A stretch of 64,000 nt of DNA. Source: Lineus longissimus (lineage: Eukaryota > Nemertea > Pilidiophora > Heteronemertea > Lineidae). The DNA lies in NCBI RefSeq assembly GCF_910592395.1, contig NC_088312.1:22203292-22267291 (forward strand), written 5' to 3'. The position numbers and the translations under genes are program-made. Position 1 is the stretch's first letter. The number at the start of each line of letters is the position of its first letter. Below the pieces are notes generated by a model. It ran no database searches. It saw only the letters and a list, made by a program, of their open reading frames with translations, and was not told the origin of the DNA. Shown here piece by piece: positions 13,863 through 24,240 of this stretch.

Positions 13863-14513
13863 TCAATGAAACCAGCTTGCGAAGTCCAGCAACTCTTCCT
13901 CCTCTGGGCTGAAGACTTCGCTAGTATCAGAGCCGTACCCCGTGGACAGCACGCTCTCCACGGAACCGGGTGGTGAGACGTCGGATTTCATAGGCGACTG
14001 GCGTGACTGGGGAAGGCTAGAGTTCGTGGAGGACAGACTCATGCCTTGTCCCTGGCTAATAGCCACGACCTGGTGGCCTAAACCGTTCACCGATGCGTCA
14101 TGGTTGTCTAAGATTGTCTGTAAGTACTTGATATAATCCACAGCAGATTTCAGAGTATCAACTTTGCTCATTTTCTTGTTTTTCTGTCCTGCAGGTACGT
14201 GCTCTCTCAGTGTCGCGAAGCCGAGGTTCACCAATTTGACTCGATTGCGCTCCCGTTCGTTTCGTCGTGCTACCGCGGCCTTCTTCACTGGATTCCCGTT
14301 GAAGTCGATCCGGCGCTTACATCGGAGAAGGTCGGGTTGATTCTCTTTCGCTGTAGCTTTGGATGCCGACCTGGAAATGCTGGACGGCGTGATGGAACCG
14401 ACAGAACCGGACGGTGATGGGGCACATTCAAATTTCATCATTGGAGAGCCAGAAAGACTTGGACTAGAGGGGACATTGGAAGAGTGCGACAAGGACGCCA
14501 TAATCAATGCCAT
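13863..14513 (-). CDS. Achaete-scute family bHLH factor ASC-1 (ASCL1-like, ASCa class)
   Basis: The 216-aa protein is in one coding exon. The bHLH domain spans about residues 80-134: basic region ARRNERERNRVKLVNLGF, loop AGQKNKKMSKV, helix 2 TLKSAVDYIKYLQTIL. Two further ASCL1-class signatures are present: LLRCKRRIDF just before the domain (residues 62-71) and the acidic C terminus EEEELLDFASWF. The family heterodimerises with E proteins and binds CAGSTG E-boxes to drive neural or secretory fate in the nucleus. The ATG at 14513 has a purine at -3; a second in-frame ATG four codons in (MASLSHSS) is an alternative start. The linkers are Ser/Pro-rich and low in complexity. The stop TGA lies 29 bases before a consensus splice donor, so the 3' UTR is spliced. 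The nearest relative in the window is ASC-2, 18 kb away on the same strand. Confidence 0.95.
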   Translation of the reverse strand: MALIMASLSHSSNVPSSPSLSGSPMMKFECAPSPSGSVGSITPSSISRSASKATAKENQPDLLRCKRRIDFNGNPVKKAAVARRNERERNRVKLVNLGFATLREHVPAGQKNKKMSKVDTLKSAVDYIKYLQTILDNHDASVNGLGHQVVAISQGQGMSLSSTNSSLPQSRQSPMKSDVSPPGSVESVLSTGYGSDTSEVFSPEEEELLDFASWFH

Positions 14514-14594
14514 CGCGATGTGTCAAACGCAGAGAGGTAGAATCACTCGCGCAGACCCTCTCTACTCGTGTGAACTTCCTTGCCTCGTAATTCT

Positions 14595-14664
14595 ATATGT
14601 TATAGAACGCTTCACGCGCGTGGACGCCTCACCACCATTGGCTGAAAGTACTGACACCCCGCCC
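14595..14664 (-). promoter_or_regulatory. Probable ASC-1 core promoter
   Basis: Upstream of the ASC-1 ATG, in transcription order on the minus strand, are a GGGCGGGG GC box (14657-14664), a CCAAT box in CCAATGG (around 14637-14641) and a TATA-like CTATAAC (around 14599-14605) some 85 bases before the ATG. Order and spacing fit a pol II promoter with a short 5' UTR. The transcription start is not shown directly. Confidence 0.5.
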
Positions 14665-14669
14665 TCTTA

Positions 14670-15598
14670 CTGGAGTGCGGTGTCAATCAAAGGTTGTGAA
14701 TGGGTCGCTCGCGGGCCGTGCGCGTGGCGGACACGCTCGAGTAAACACGGACCTATTCTTGCGTATCTTGAAGCGATTCGAGCCCAGCCGAAAATAGAAC
14801 GACAACAATGTTTGAGAGGCAATCAACCGAGTTGGTAGCGTCGGATATTTTTGCTGCATACATTTATTATGTTCGCCTATTGTTCATCATTACATGCTTC
14901 CAATCTTACAATAGAATAGAGCTTTTGTCGCCTTCAATCTCAAGTGTCGTCCCGTCCTCATCAAACCCTCAGCACAGCATCTCGCGTGGAGTTGAGTTTC
15001 CTCAATTGCACCATGTAGGAAATAAAGGTTCCAGAGGTACAAATGAAAATTAGGTCACATAAGCATCTCTGTCGCGTCGTCGTTTTGAAAATTGGTCCCC
15101 ATATTTCTATTGAGTAAAATAAACACTGCATCTGAATTGGTTACAAACGCCCTTGGCGTTCTGCAAATGCATCACCCATTTGAGATTAACATACGGTCAT
15201 GTTTATTAAAATTGGCCCAAATCTACAGTGACAAAAGTGTTTCAATCATATATATTCAGTTGCAATGTAAATACATGTATATTGCGCAAATGACGCATGA
15301 TATAAGGGCCCTTTACACGGGACGAAATTGATCTATATTATGCTACCAAATGTTCTTGGCCAATAGCGTAACTCGATTCACATCATGTGATTTCAAGTCA
15401 TCACATCGTATCGGATCCAAAAAAGCAATAACGGATCCAAAAAAATGTCGTAACGGATCCTAAAAGGTTTTAATCCAATCAAAATGAAGTTTACAAATGA
15501 TCTTTGTTTACATTTTGTATATTTCATTAAAAACAAATTGTTTCATTATTTTCCTTTGGATTGATTTCTTTGCCAAGACATTTGGTTGCATAATATAG
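14670..15598. other. ASC-1 upstream spacer with a short tandem repeat
   Basis: No gene is supported. At 15408-15467 three units spaced by about 21 bases each begin CGGATCC followed by an A run (CGGATCCAAAAAA, CGGATCCAAAAAAA, CGGATCCTAAAA). Confidence 0.55.
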
Positions 15599-15704
15599 CA
15601 AATAGTGGATGTTTAAGGTCGTCCAATATGGAATTTTGCTGGACGCCATGACATTTCTTCGTCCATCAAAATTCCATATCGGACTCCCAAACATCCACTA
15701 TTTG
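15599..15704. repeat. Fold-back (MITE-like) inverted repeat, about 106 bp
   Basis: The left arm starts CAAATAGTGGATGTTT at 15599 and continues through ccaatatggaattttg. The right arm, 15666-15704, is its complement with a few mismatches, ending AAACATCCACTATTTG. The loop is about 27 bases. No coding capacity. Confidence 0.75.
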
Positions 15705-18164
15705 TATAATATCGATCCGGATCAGTCACGATTGGTCTGCCGTGGACACGCGCACGAATGTGATCTGGTGTCGTTCGATATACATACATGTATACATCAT
15801 TGCGAGACTAACGTCATTCATGACGTCGTGATGTGATCTGATGTAGTGGAGTCTTTACAGATACACCGCCATCGCTGTGATTTTTTTCTTACATCCAAAA
15901 GGTTTCAGGCAGGACCGACACTGGTTAGTGTGAACCGGTGTAATGTTTTTGAGTGTTTCTGTTTTTGAGTGTTTCCCCTCATTGTTTGGGAACGCTCAAA
16001 AATAGATTGACGAGTATTTCTGTGTATCCCCCCTATTGAAAAGTCATGGTCTCTCTAGCTGCCTATTGTTTGGAAACACTGAAACATGGGGAACAACCAC
16101 AGATGTTACACCGGCACCGCTGCAAGGCTTGTACATGTATGCATCAGTAGACTGTACTGACTCATTGATCTTGTTGAACTGTCCAACAGCAATTGCCAGA
16201 AAAGCTGAAACAGTAACCGTTGGACTGCCGCAAAGTACTGATCTGAAGTAGCGTTATATGTTGACTGTCGATAAGCCGGGCGAACAGTACTGGTCAGAAC
16301 GTCACATGTCAATGTTGTGAGTTTGGGCAGGTTCCTTCGATGCAGTGGCACGACAGGGAATTGCTACTTTTCGACCTGAATCAAAAGGGGCTGCAGTTTG
16401 TAATATAACTAGCGACCCAAAGTGAACTTCAAATGCGATCTAATTCGTAGAATCATAGATAAGATCTGATATGAAGTATTTGTTCAAAATCGGTTATGTG
16501 TGTGCAAGCGAATCGCATTAAGTGTGTTTACATTTGTAAAAAAATTTGAGAAGTTTGTCTGAGACATCGTAAATCAACCATCCAATCGCATTCATTAAAG
16601 GTTGAAGGCAACTCCAGGGACGATAGCCCGACCCCGAAATGAAAGGCCAAGCGCCAGTCGCATCTCGCGTGGCATCCACGGGTCAAGGGGCACCGCGTTG
16701 ATTTGAATAGACCTCGGGCGACGCCGCGAGCTGCCATTGTGTCCCGACCGAATACCGGGAAAGGACACGGTAAGAAGTCCGTGGCGATGCTGAGATAACA
16801 ATCAGAGATACCACGAGTCTTTCTCTCCGAGACGCGTGGTGAACTGGAGTGAAAAAAACCACAGTTGATTTTGACAATTGCTTCCAAAGAATATTGACAT
16901 AAATCAACAAAACGTCCGTGGTACTTTTTACGTTGACCGCCGACAAGGACGAGTCAGAGTTTATCCTGGTCCTTAATAGAACTTTAGAATTATGGAACTT
17001 CCTCTCCTTTTGCACAGCACTTGACATTCTATAACTTCCTTTTTTATTTCCACCAAATTCAAGATCAACGGCTGTGCTAGATTGGTGGTGGTGCACTCAC
17101 AGGACCCCCAGCCCAAGGTCTACCTATTTACTTTCAAACGAAGTATAAGATGGTGCAAAGCTGTGATAAATAGGGTATATACTGGCGTTAATCGTTAGAA
17201 AGGGTACATGGTTTGAAACGATATAAGAATATGGAGTTTGTGAACTTTTGACTCGCTACCACAAATCAGTGTTACAGAATTCAAAATCTACCGATCCATT
17301 TACCGTGAGAAACGCGAACGACTTCCTTGACTGAAGCCCCAATCTTGATTGATACAAATGATCGGACGCCGCCATTATTCAGCAGCGTGCGTTGCGATGC
17401 TTAAAATTCCTACACATTCATTTCCGGGGGGCCTGGTCACATTTCCCGCGAGCATTCTCACGCGGACTCGCCTCAGCATCTGAATGGACCTCAGTCGCGG
17501 CCACGTTCCCTCCAAACCCCACAATGGAGACGAGCGTCGCCCCACTCACAGCAGGAATTGGACCCCTTTTCTTCAAATTATGCGGCAAACATTAAGTTTA
17601 ATAAGGCCGCGTTATGAGATAAATAGAATGGATGAATTCGATCGCGGGGCCTCCAGTCTCTTTCTTTGATGCTCACTACTTCGTCGTCGTCAATGCTGCA
17701 TGAACAGTGACACGAATACAGGGAAACTGTCAGACTAGCCGCCGCAATTCTGATACAAATCTCAACGATTCCTTGACAACCAAATGAGGCGTCTTCTTCA
17801 TACTGAGATTATGAGGGTTTCGCGACGTGCGCGTCCTCGCCAATGGTAATTCATTTTACCTTTGTGAACTCGCGTGCCGATAGACAATTGCTTGAAGGGT
17901 CGCACGCTGGAAATAGCACAGGGTCAAACTAGTGGTCAATATTCGGGGACCTCTGCGACACCGAGGCGGTGATTTGTTTGTTTTTTACTTTCAGGCCCAA
18001 TGACACTTTGCCAATTTTAGCGTCTTATACATCGGCGCAAACACACACTAAATTTGGTGCAGAAGTTATAATCTACGTCATGTATATCCTCTAGTTTCAC
18101 GTGTACGAGGTCAGTATACGTTTGTTACCTGCCCTTCTTCAGTGACAAATTTGCCAATCGTCCC
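15705..18164. other. Intergenic spacer
   Basis: No gene is supported. Overlapping minus-strand frames of 119 and 137 codons near 16,530-17,100 lack recognisable domains and have competing frames on the other strand. Confidence 0.5.
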
Positions 18165-18222
18165 CTTGCACCAAGGTCGGTGGAGCTCAAATGGGGGTCG
18201 TGGGTTCGAACCCCGGTTTGAA
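18165..18222 (+). repeat. tRNA-like SINE head, partial
   Basis: B box GGTTCGAACCCC at 18203-18214 inside a well-paired GGGTTCGAACCCCGG arm. The A-box-like AAGGTCGGTGG lies just upstream at 18173-18183. The A-to-B spacing is short and no full cloverleaf forms. Confidence 0.45.
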
Positions 18223-20793
18223 TGGTTATCATACTGATACTTCTTCTTCCAAGGTGCAGCCCATGTCACTGCGAAACCTCTCTAATTATGCCGTAGACAA
18301 GCAACACCACAGCCCAACTTCTCCGTCTGCCAAAAAAACGCCCTGGAAAATCCTCGCAAGTGTGAATGACGCCGTTACCACTTTAGGACGGGATATCTAC
18401 TTTTAGCTTGCATCAGTTTCAAGCAGGGATTTACGAATCCTTGATAAACATTCATATTTTCATTTGGGTGGACATGTTACATCATGAAGCTACAAGGAGG
18501 GTCATCTACCCCAGATTTAGCCGCGCGTGCCTCCTGCCTACAAAGGAAGGGATAAGAAAGGTCACCATTTGACCAAAATAGGCCAAAATGTATTGAAGTG
18601 GGGTACGATGCGGATGCAGCTAGGGTTCGAAAGACCGTTGTGGCCCATCTCGCCTCATTATCATGAGCCATGATGTCGAAATACAGGAGTTAATGAGTAT
18701 TTAAAGCCCATTCTTTTGGAGATTTTGAGGCGCTTCTTCTCGTCTCACCATTGATTGACGCCGATTCGAACCAGAAGCTAAACGGTGGTCGAGCATTGAT
18801 GGTCAAGGAATGGGAACCGATACAATGTTAGTTCTGTCCACAAATCTCTTTGACTACGGATAGTATCACAATAATAACCAGAACTTTTAATATTGCAACC
18901 CAAAAGGCAAGCTTTAGCATTGTTGACATTGCTGAGTGATACCTTTTTTATGGATCGAGTTTTCTCGTCCAGAATCTTTCAAAAGGTTTATTTGGGGGTA
19001 AATTAGTATTTAAAGGGATAGCCTGATCGAGAAAGTAATATTTGGCCAAATTACAATGAACATATGGTACTAAGTACACGCATTGTACCATTTTGTATTT
19101 CGACTTATGTTGCCGAAGTCTCTTGAAGTTAACATCGGGTCAATTAGCTACTGTTTCCTCACAAACTAAAAGAACAATCTGGTCACGAGTTGTGCCTTCA
19201 TGTGCTATTGTTAATTCGTCTTCACAAGTCCTCTCAACTGGCACTTGTTCATTATGACCATAAACACCACAATTGTTGCGCGTTAAAAGGACGCTGGGTG
19301 CTAATTAACCCTGATTACTAAAACAATACCTTAATTAGCAGGATGAATGGTTGGCGAAAGGGTACGTTGGGACCAAACAGGTGGTTGCAGAAGGTGAAGA
19401 TTAAAAACACATGCGAAACTGTCCTCGTATCGTAAAGAATTTCCGGTCGAATTAAATGACTTGTCAAACTTCTTCACTTCTTCATATACGTGTAAATCAA
19501 TACTTTGCGGTTTTCTGGGGTGCTAAGTGCGTTAATGCGGTCAGTTTGCACTCTGCCCCGACCTTTTCATGAACTGATACAGTAATTATTTCTTCTTCAG
19601 GTGGCGATTCAGTTTTACTCATGGACGAGGGGTATGTCGTTCACCTCGAGCAGACGAGGGGACAAGGATCACGCGGCAGCAATTGAAGATGCTACGGACC
19701 GCCAAAACTGCGCTGGTATAAGTTTGCTATCATTTTGCCACCAACTCTGGCGGTGAGAAGTGTTCAGTCGAGCTCCTCTTGACGCCGGAGTTGACGACCT
19801 GTGTGTGCTGCAAGCTTAATAACTCGTGGTTCTCTGATGACCCAAATCGTTCACTTATCAAACAATCCCTATGTCTCAAGGGTGTTTTCATTGACATAAT
19901 CTGTTACCTCTTCGCCATAGCCCGGTGACTTTGCTTAGCTCTTGTCATGGCGATGGAGGTCACATATGCCGTCTAACTCGGTTTTTGACAATTCCGTCAG
20001 TTCTCCAACGACATGACGTCTTCTCAGCCTAAATACGCTCCTCACTGACCTAGAATCCACTAATGAATTAAGCAATTGCGTTGTTTAGGGGTGACAAAAT
20101 CTTCTACGCTCACATACCTCAACCCACCTCATGAGCTCACCATCAGTACACTCTGTCATCTGGCGGTGGAGGGGACATATGCCGTCAGACTCATATTTCG
20201 GGGACATTTGGTGTTTTAGGCCAGATGGCCTTCTGGCCTTAAGCCGTCACTGAGGATCATTAATCATCCCCGGTTCTCGAGTTGCATGGGGTTCCGGGAC
20301 TTGGCAGCATTCCCTCAGTTTGGATGATATGCCGAAGATTTGGCTGGCTTATGTCAGTCAATTCTTTTCGTTTGACGAACTGGCTGATTTACCAAGAGCT
20401 TAACCAGATAAAACTTAGTTCTTTCTGGAAGGGTTCGTTGGTGATGGAACCTGTTTTGTCATTTGCTTCGTGAAGTATCTTAAGGAATTACGCAGAATTG
20501 ACAAACATACACCAGGTTGTGAAGAGCTACGCCGACGAAGTACACTGCACAGAAACGAGCAATTGTCGTCAGGGACATCATGCTGTACTGATTAGAGTTA
20601 CACTACCTACATTGTATTTCAATTCTCTTACATATTCATGTAACAAAGAGACGAGCCATTGTTTGCTGGCACGCACCATGAATTCCTCGGACACCACTCA
20701 TTAATATTCCTGGGAATGATAGCAGTGTCGTGCTTAATTTCTAACTTATGTCCAGAACCCAAAAGCAACGTTCGCTAATTCTTTACATTTTAG
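18223..20793. other. Intergenic spacer with one short direct repeat
   Basis: No gene is supported. The words GGAGGTCACATATGCCGTC (around 19954-19972) and GGAGGGGACATATGCCGTC (around 20167-20185) sit in a 32-base near-repeat 213 bp apart, suggesting an old local duplication. TAATTA-type homeodomain words cluster at about 19,300-19,345. Confidence 0.45.
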
Positions 20794-20850
20794 GGCAAAT
20801 GATCCTTTTTGACAAGAGTTGTCGTAACAATGTAAAAAGGATCATTTGCC
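20794..20850. repeat. Short hairpin repeat
   Basis: GGCAAATGATCCTTTTT at 20794-20810 is matched by its complement AAAAAGGATCATTTGCC at 20834-20850, with a 23-base loop. It is probably a relic of a fold-back element. Confidence 0.7.
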
Positions 20851-21299
20851 ACTCAATGAAGCATTGAAGAGTTGGACGGACCTCATACAGTGACCATGAG
20901 TATACGAGTTGCCAATTAGTCTGACCACAAAGGGATGACTCCTTTAATACAACCAGTGACAATCGGTTTATAATCACTTTTATGATCTTAGATAAAGGGC
21001 GTACTGTTTACTACGCCATTTGGGGACAATTTCAACCACTTGTTGTCACTGGTGATTATAAAGATGATCTTTATCCATCAAGTTTGACTCGTGCCAAAAC
21101 AATATACTTCAGAAGTTCCTGTGGGAAAAAAGCAAATGATATCCTCCCAACTTATTGATAAGTGGCGGTTCAGGTGTTATGATACTTTTCGCGCAAAATG
21201 ATGATTAACCAATGAAATCGATGAAAAATATGATAATTATTTTTGCCTCCGACCTAAATATGCAAACTGACTGACCTTAGTTCAAGAACAATGTGTCCC

Positions 21300-22060
21300 G
21301 GTCCCCCCACTCCCTTTATTTAGGGGGTACATAGGCTTGTTCCCAAGTTTTAAAATCACCCCCTAATGGAAGGAAACAGCATTTTTTTGTACCCCCTATT
21401 TGCTGGCTTTTGTGAGGAAATTGACCCCCTATTTGAAGGAAGGATTTGATCTTACCCCCCTAATTGAAGGGAGTCTTGGATCCCTACCCCCTAAAGGAAG
21501 GGTCAGCCCATACATGTCATCAGGCCAACTTGTAGATTTCCAATTAATGGATGACATGTTATGAGGTCTGAGGGATTGAAAAACAGAGGACTGCTAGTCA
21601 TGATAACTGAAATGGCAAGAAAGAAGCTGAAACACTGTTATCCAAGGACAATGAACGGGTACAATGACTGGTCCTCCACAGGGTTTTCCAAAGGATTTTG
21701 AGCTGGCAGTACGAAGGAACACAATTAATAATATAACCTGTGGAAAACAGTGCAAAATACTTCAAAATACTTCCTGACGGACCCTATTCTCTCTGCAGCG
21801 TGGAAAGAGCGGGAACGGGGTGGCGGGAAGATTCATGACCGCATGCCCCTGCGCGTTAGATAATTTTAACCGGGGATAAAACGGCCCGTAAAAAGGCCTT
21901 TTTAAAAATCTTTTCGCGGAAGAAGACCCAGGGAAGGAAAACATGAGAAAATATACCCCTATTTTCAGTTTTTGAAGGGAAAATAGCAGTAATAACACCC
22001 CTATTTATTGATTTTTCGGGGATTTTTCCCCGAAACAAGAGTGAAAATTAACCCCCTTTT
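21300..22060. repeat. Degenerate repeat array with CCCCTATTT core
   Basis: The core CCCC(C)TA(A/T)TT, often followed by GAAGGAAGG, recurs irregularly at about 21,310, 21,395, 21,425, 21,455, 21,955 and 21,997, with variants in between (such as ACCCCCTAAAGGAAGGG at about 21,487). The spacing is not constant, so this looks like a decayed low-complexity or transposon-derived block. Confidence 0.5.
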
Positions 22061-22106
22061 CCCGAAAAATCGGGAACGCGCCTGCGGCCCCCTTGACTAT
22101 GGAAGT

Positions 22107-22127
22107 GGGGGGGGGGGGGGGGGGGGG
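22107..22127. repeat. Homopolymer run of 21 G
   Basis: Twenty-one consecutive G residues. The run length is probably variable or subject to sequencing error. Confidence 0.9.
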
Positions 22128-24125
22128 CAATGTGTCCACTATTCAACATGGCCGAGTTTGTCATTGTTTTGTGAACTGGCGGTTTGCATATTGGACCCCC
22201 CTGCGAAAAATCTTGGATCCACGCATGGGGTGTCTATATATACAGTATAGCCTTCTGGACTTGAATGATATCGATATGTTGGTCCGAATGTAGGCCTATC
22301 GATCACGCCGAGGGGCTGGGGGTGGGGTGGTGGGTGGTGGTCGTTTATGACTTTCTGTTACTGGGCTACAAGGTTCCAGCTATCATTTAATTGATAAATG
22401 GTCTCTAATCTTTGACGGGTGTCTCCTGATAAGTGGCAGGCGGTGCTTCTCCAGACTGTCGGTTCCGGTTATTCGAAAATTTGCTGTTAGATGGCGCTGT
22501 AGGGCTTGCAGGGCGTTGACAGTGAGGGAGTCTGTGAACATAGCTAATATTGGCGGTATCGTTCTGGTCTCTGGTGTTTTGTAGCCACAGTATAAGTAGA
22601 GTCGGGAATGAGAAATAGGAAATAAGTAGCATCTTGGTTTGGCATCTTGGCACTTTGCGCTATAGTCCCCATTTGCACACCAGTCTATTTTCTTCCTGGG
22701 AACCTTTTTGAGGCGAAGGTATGGATAATACTAGTCACTTCCGATTCTGTTTGACAGGTGGCGACACTGACGACTGTCAGAACGACGGGCACATTCGAAA
22801 AATTGAAGAATGTCGTCAATTTACAAACAATAATCTTTTATTCGACAAAATATCATATGGCGTACAATAAATTACGAAATGCACTCAATAGAATAAAGGA
22901 AGCTGGTTTATAATAAATATGGCATTTGCCGGGTAAACTACATCATACTCGTAGGCCTCTTCATTTCGATTCTGTTGCCAATTCTTAGAAGACGGATCAG
23001 TCCATCGATCATTCAGCGCGCAAAGAAAACCAATACTGCTGAAAGGCCTATTCTACGGGCCATGGTGTATACATGTACAATCATGGTATCTACTCTGACT
23101 AAAAGCTGGCTGGGAGGCGACTTTTGCCCCAACCCCTGACTGGCTTATGAGGCCTAAGTTCCCTCCTGAAGTAAATTGTGTACACTACTGTTTATATACA
23201 CGTAACAGTACTTTACTCGATACTTAAAACTGCAATGGTAATTATCGTATTAAAAGGTGGGTTAAGAGGAGTAAAGAGAGGGAAACCTGTATGGAGAAGG
23301 AGAAGGCTGTGAAACATGATCTGAAACAAATAAAACATTGTTCGATGTTCGACATTGAAACCGGTATGTTTGAGATTTATAGTCTCATAACAATTAAATA
23401 AAGATGTCATAGGTATAAAAATGTGATGTGTTCTTCTAATCTAACACACAAATACTGGAGATTCCTTCGAATAAGGCGCAATGGTCAAAAACGGAAGGGG
23501 AGGTTTTTAGATGAAAATTTATGAAATGTCTGGTTCAGGCGAAATGCTCATAGATTATTACTATCGTTGCGTTTTATCCAGAGGAATTCCCAGATTATCA
23601 ACATAGCCTACACACACAGAACCGGATAATCATTTAATACAGTACCGAAGATCACCAAAATACAGCAGTTAGCAGAATTAAAGCTATGTACCTTGCAGCA
23701 GTTATGTAATAACACATTACAAAAGCGAAACCGGACAGCATCTCTGTAAGGCCAAGATCTTTTGCTCAAAATTCAAAATTTTAAACTGACTTGAAGATTT
23801 TCATGTCTTTTTCAACAATGTTGTTTAAAATATCGACACATGCCGAGTTTTACCGAGCTGTTGTGTAAAGTTTTAACATTCCACGTGCAATTTTTATCAA
23901 AGCGGAACAATTAATTTCTCACTTGAAAATAAAATCATAAGCAAACAACAAATGGATAATAAATAATTTTAGCCTTAGCAAACAAGCATTAAATATATGA
24001 ATAACCAAACAGTAATATCAGCAGGAGCAGCAGCAGCAGATCAAGAAGCAGTAGCGAGGTTAAGAAACCATACGTGTGCGTGCACCTATACGTGTACGAG
24101 TACTCGTAAGTCGGGAAAATAAAGA
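22128..24125. other. Intergenic spacer
   Basis: No gene or clear repeat was recognised. The sequence is AT-rich from about 22,850 to 24,100. Confidence 0.5.
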
Positions 24126-24240
24126 ACAGTGGAACCCCGGTCGGCGACCAGCCCGGCAACGCGACCAACCCGCTATTACCCCGGTAACGCCACCATTCCA
24201 CCTCGGTCCATGAGTGGTCGTGTTACTCGGGTTCCACTGT
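24126..24240. mobile_element. Short TIR element, CAGTGGAACCC family (115 bp)
   Basis: Terminal inverted repeats ACAGTGGAACCC at the left end and GGGTTCCACTGT at the right end enclose 115 bp of GC-rich sequence full of CCCGGTAACG words. The reverse complement of the right arm matches the left end of the element at 47907-48179 over about 37 bases (GTAACACGACCACTCATGG in both). The two are therefore members of one nonautonomous DNA-transposon family. Confidence 0.75.

Noticed and set aside
14359-14838. 159-codon plus-strand frame over the ASC-1 5' end
   Set aside because: It is the antisense shadow of the ASC-1 coding exon and its promoter.
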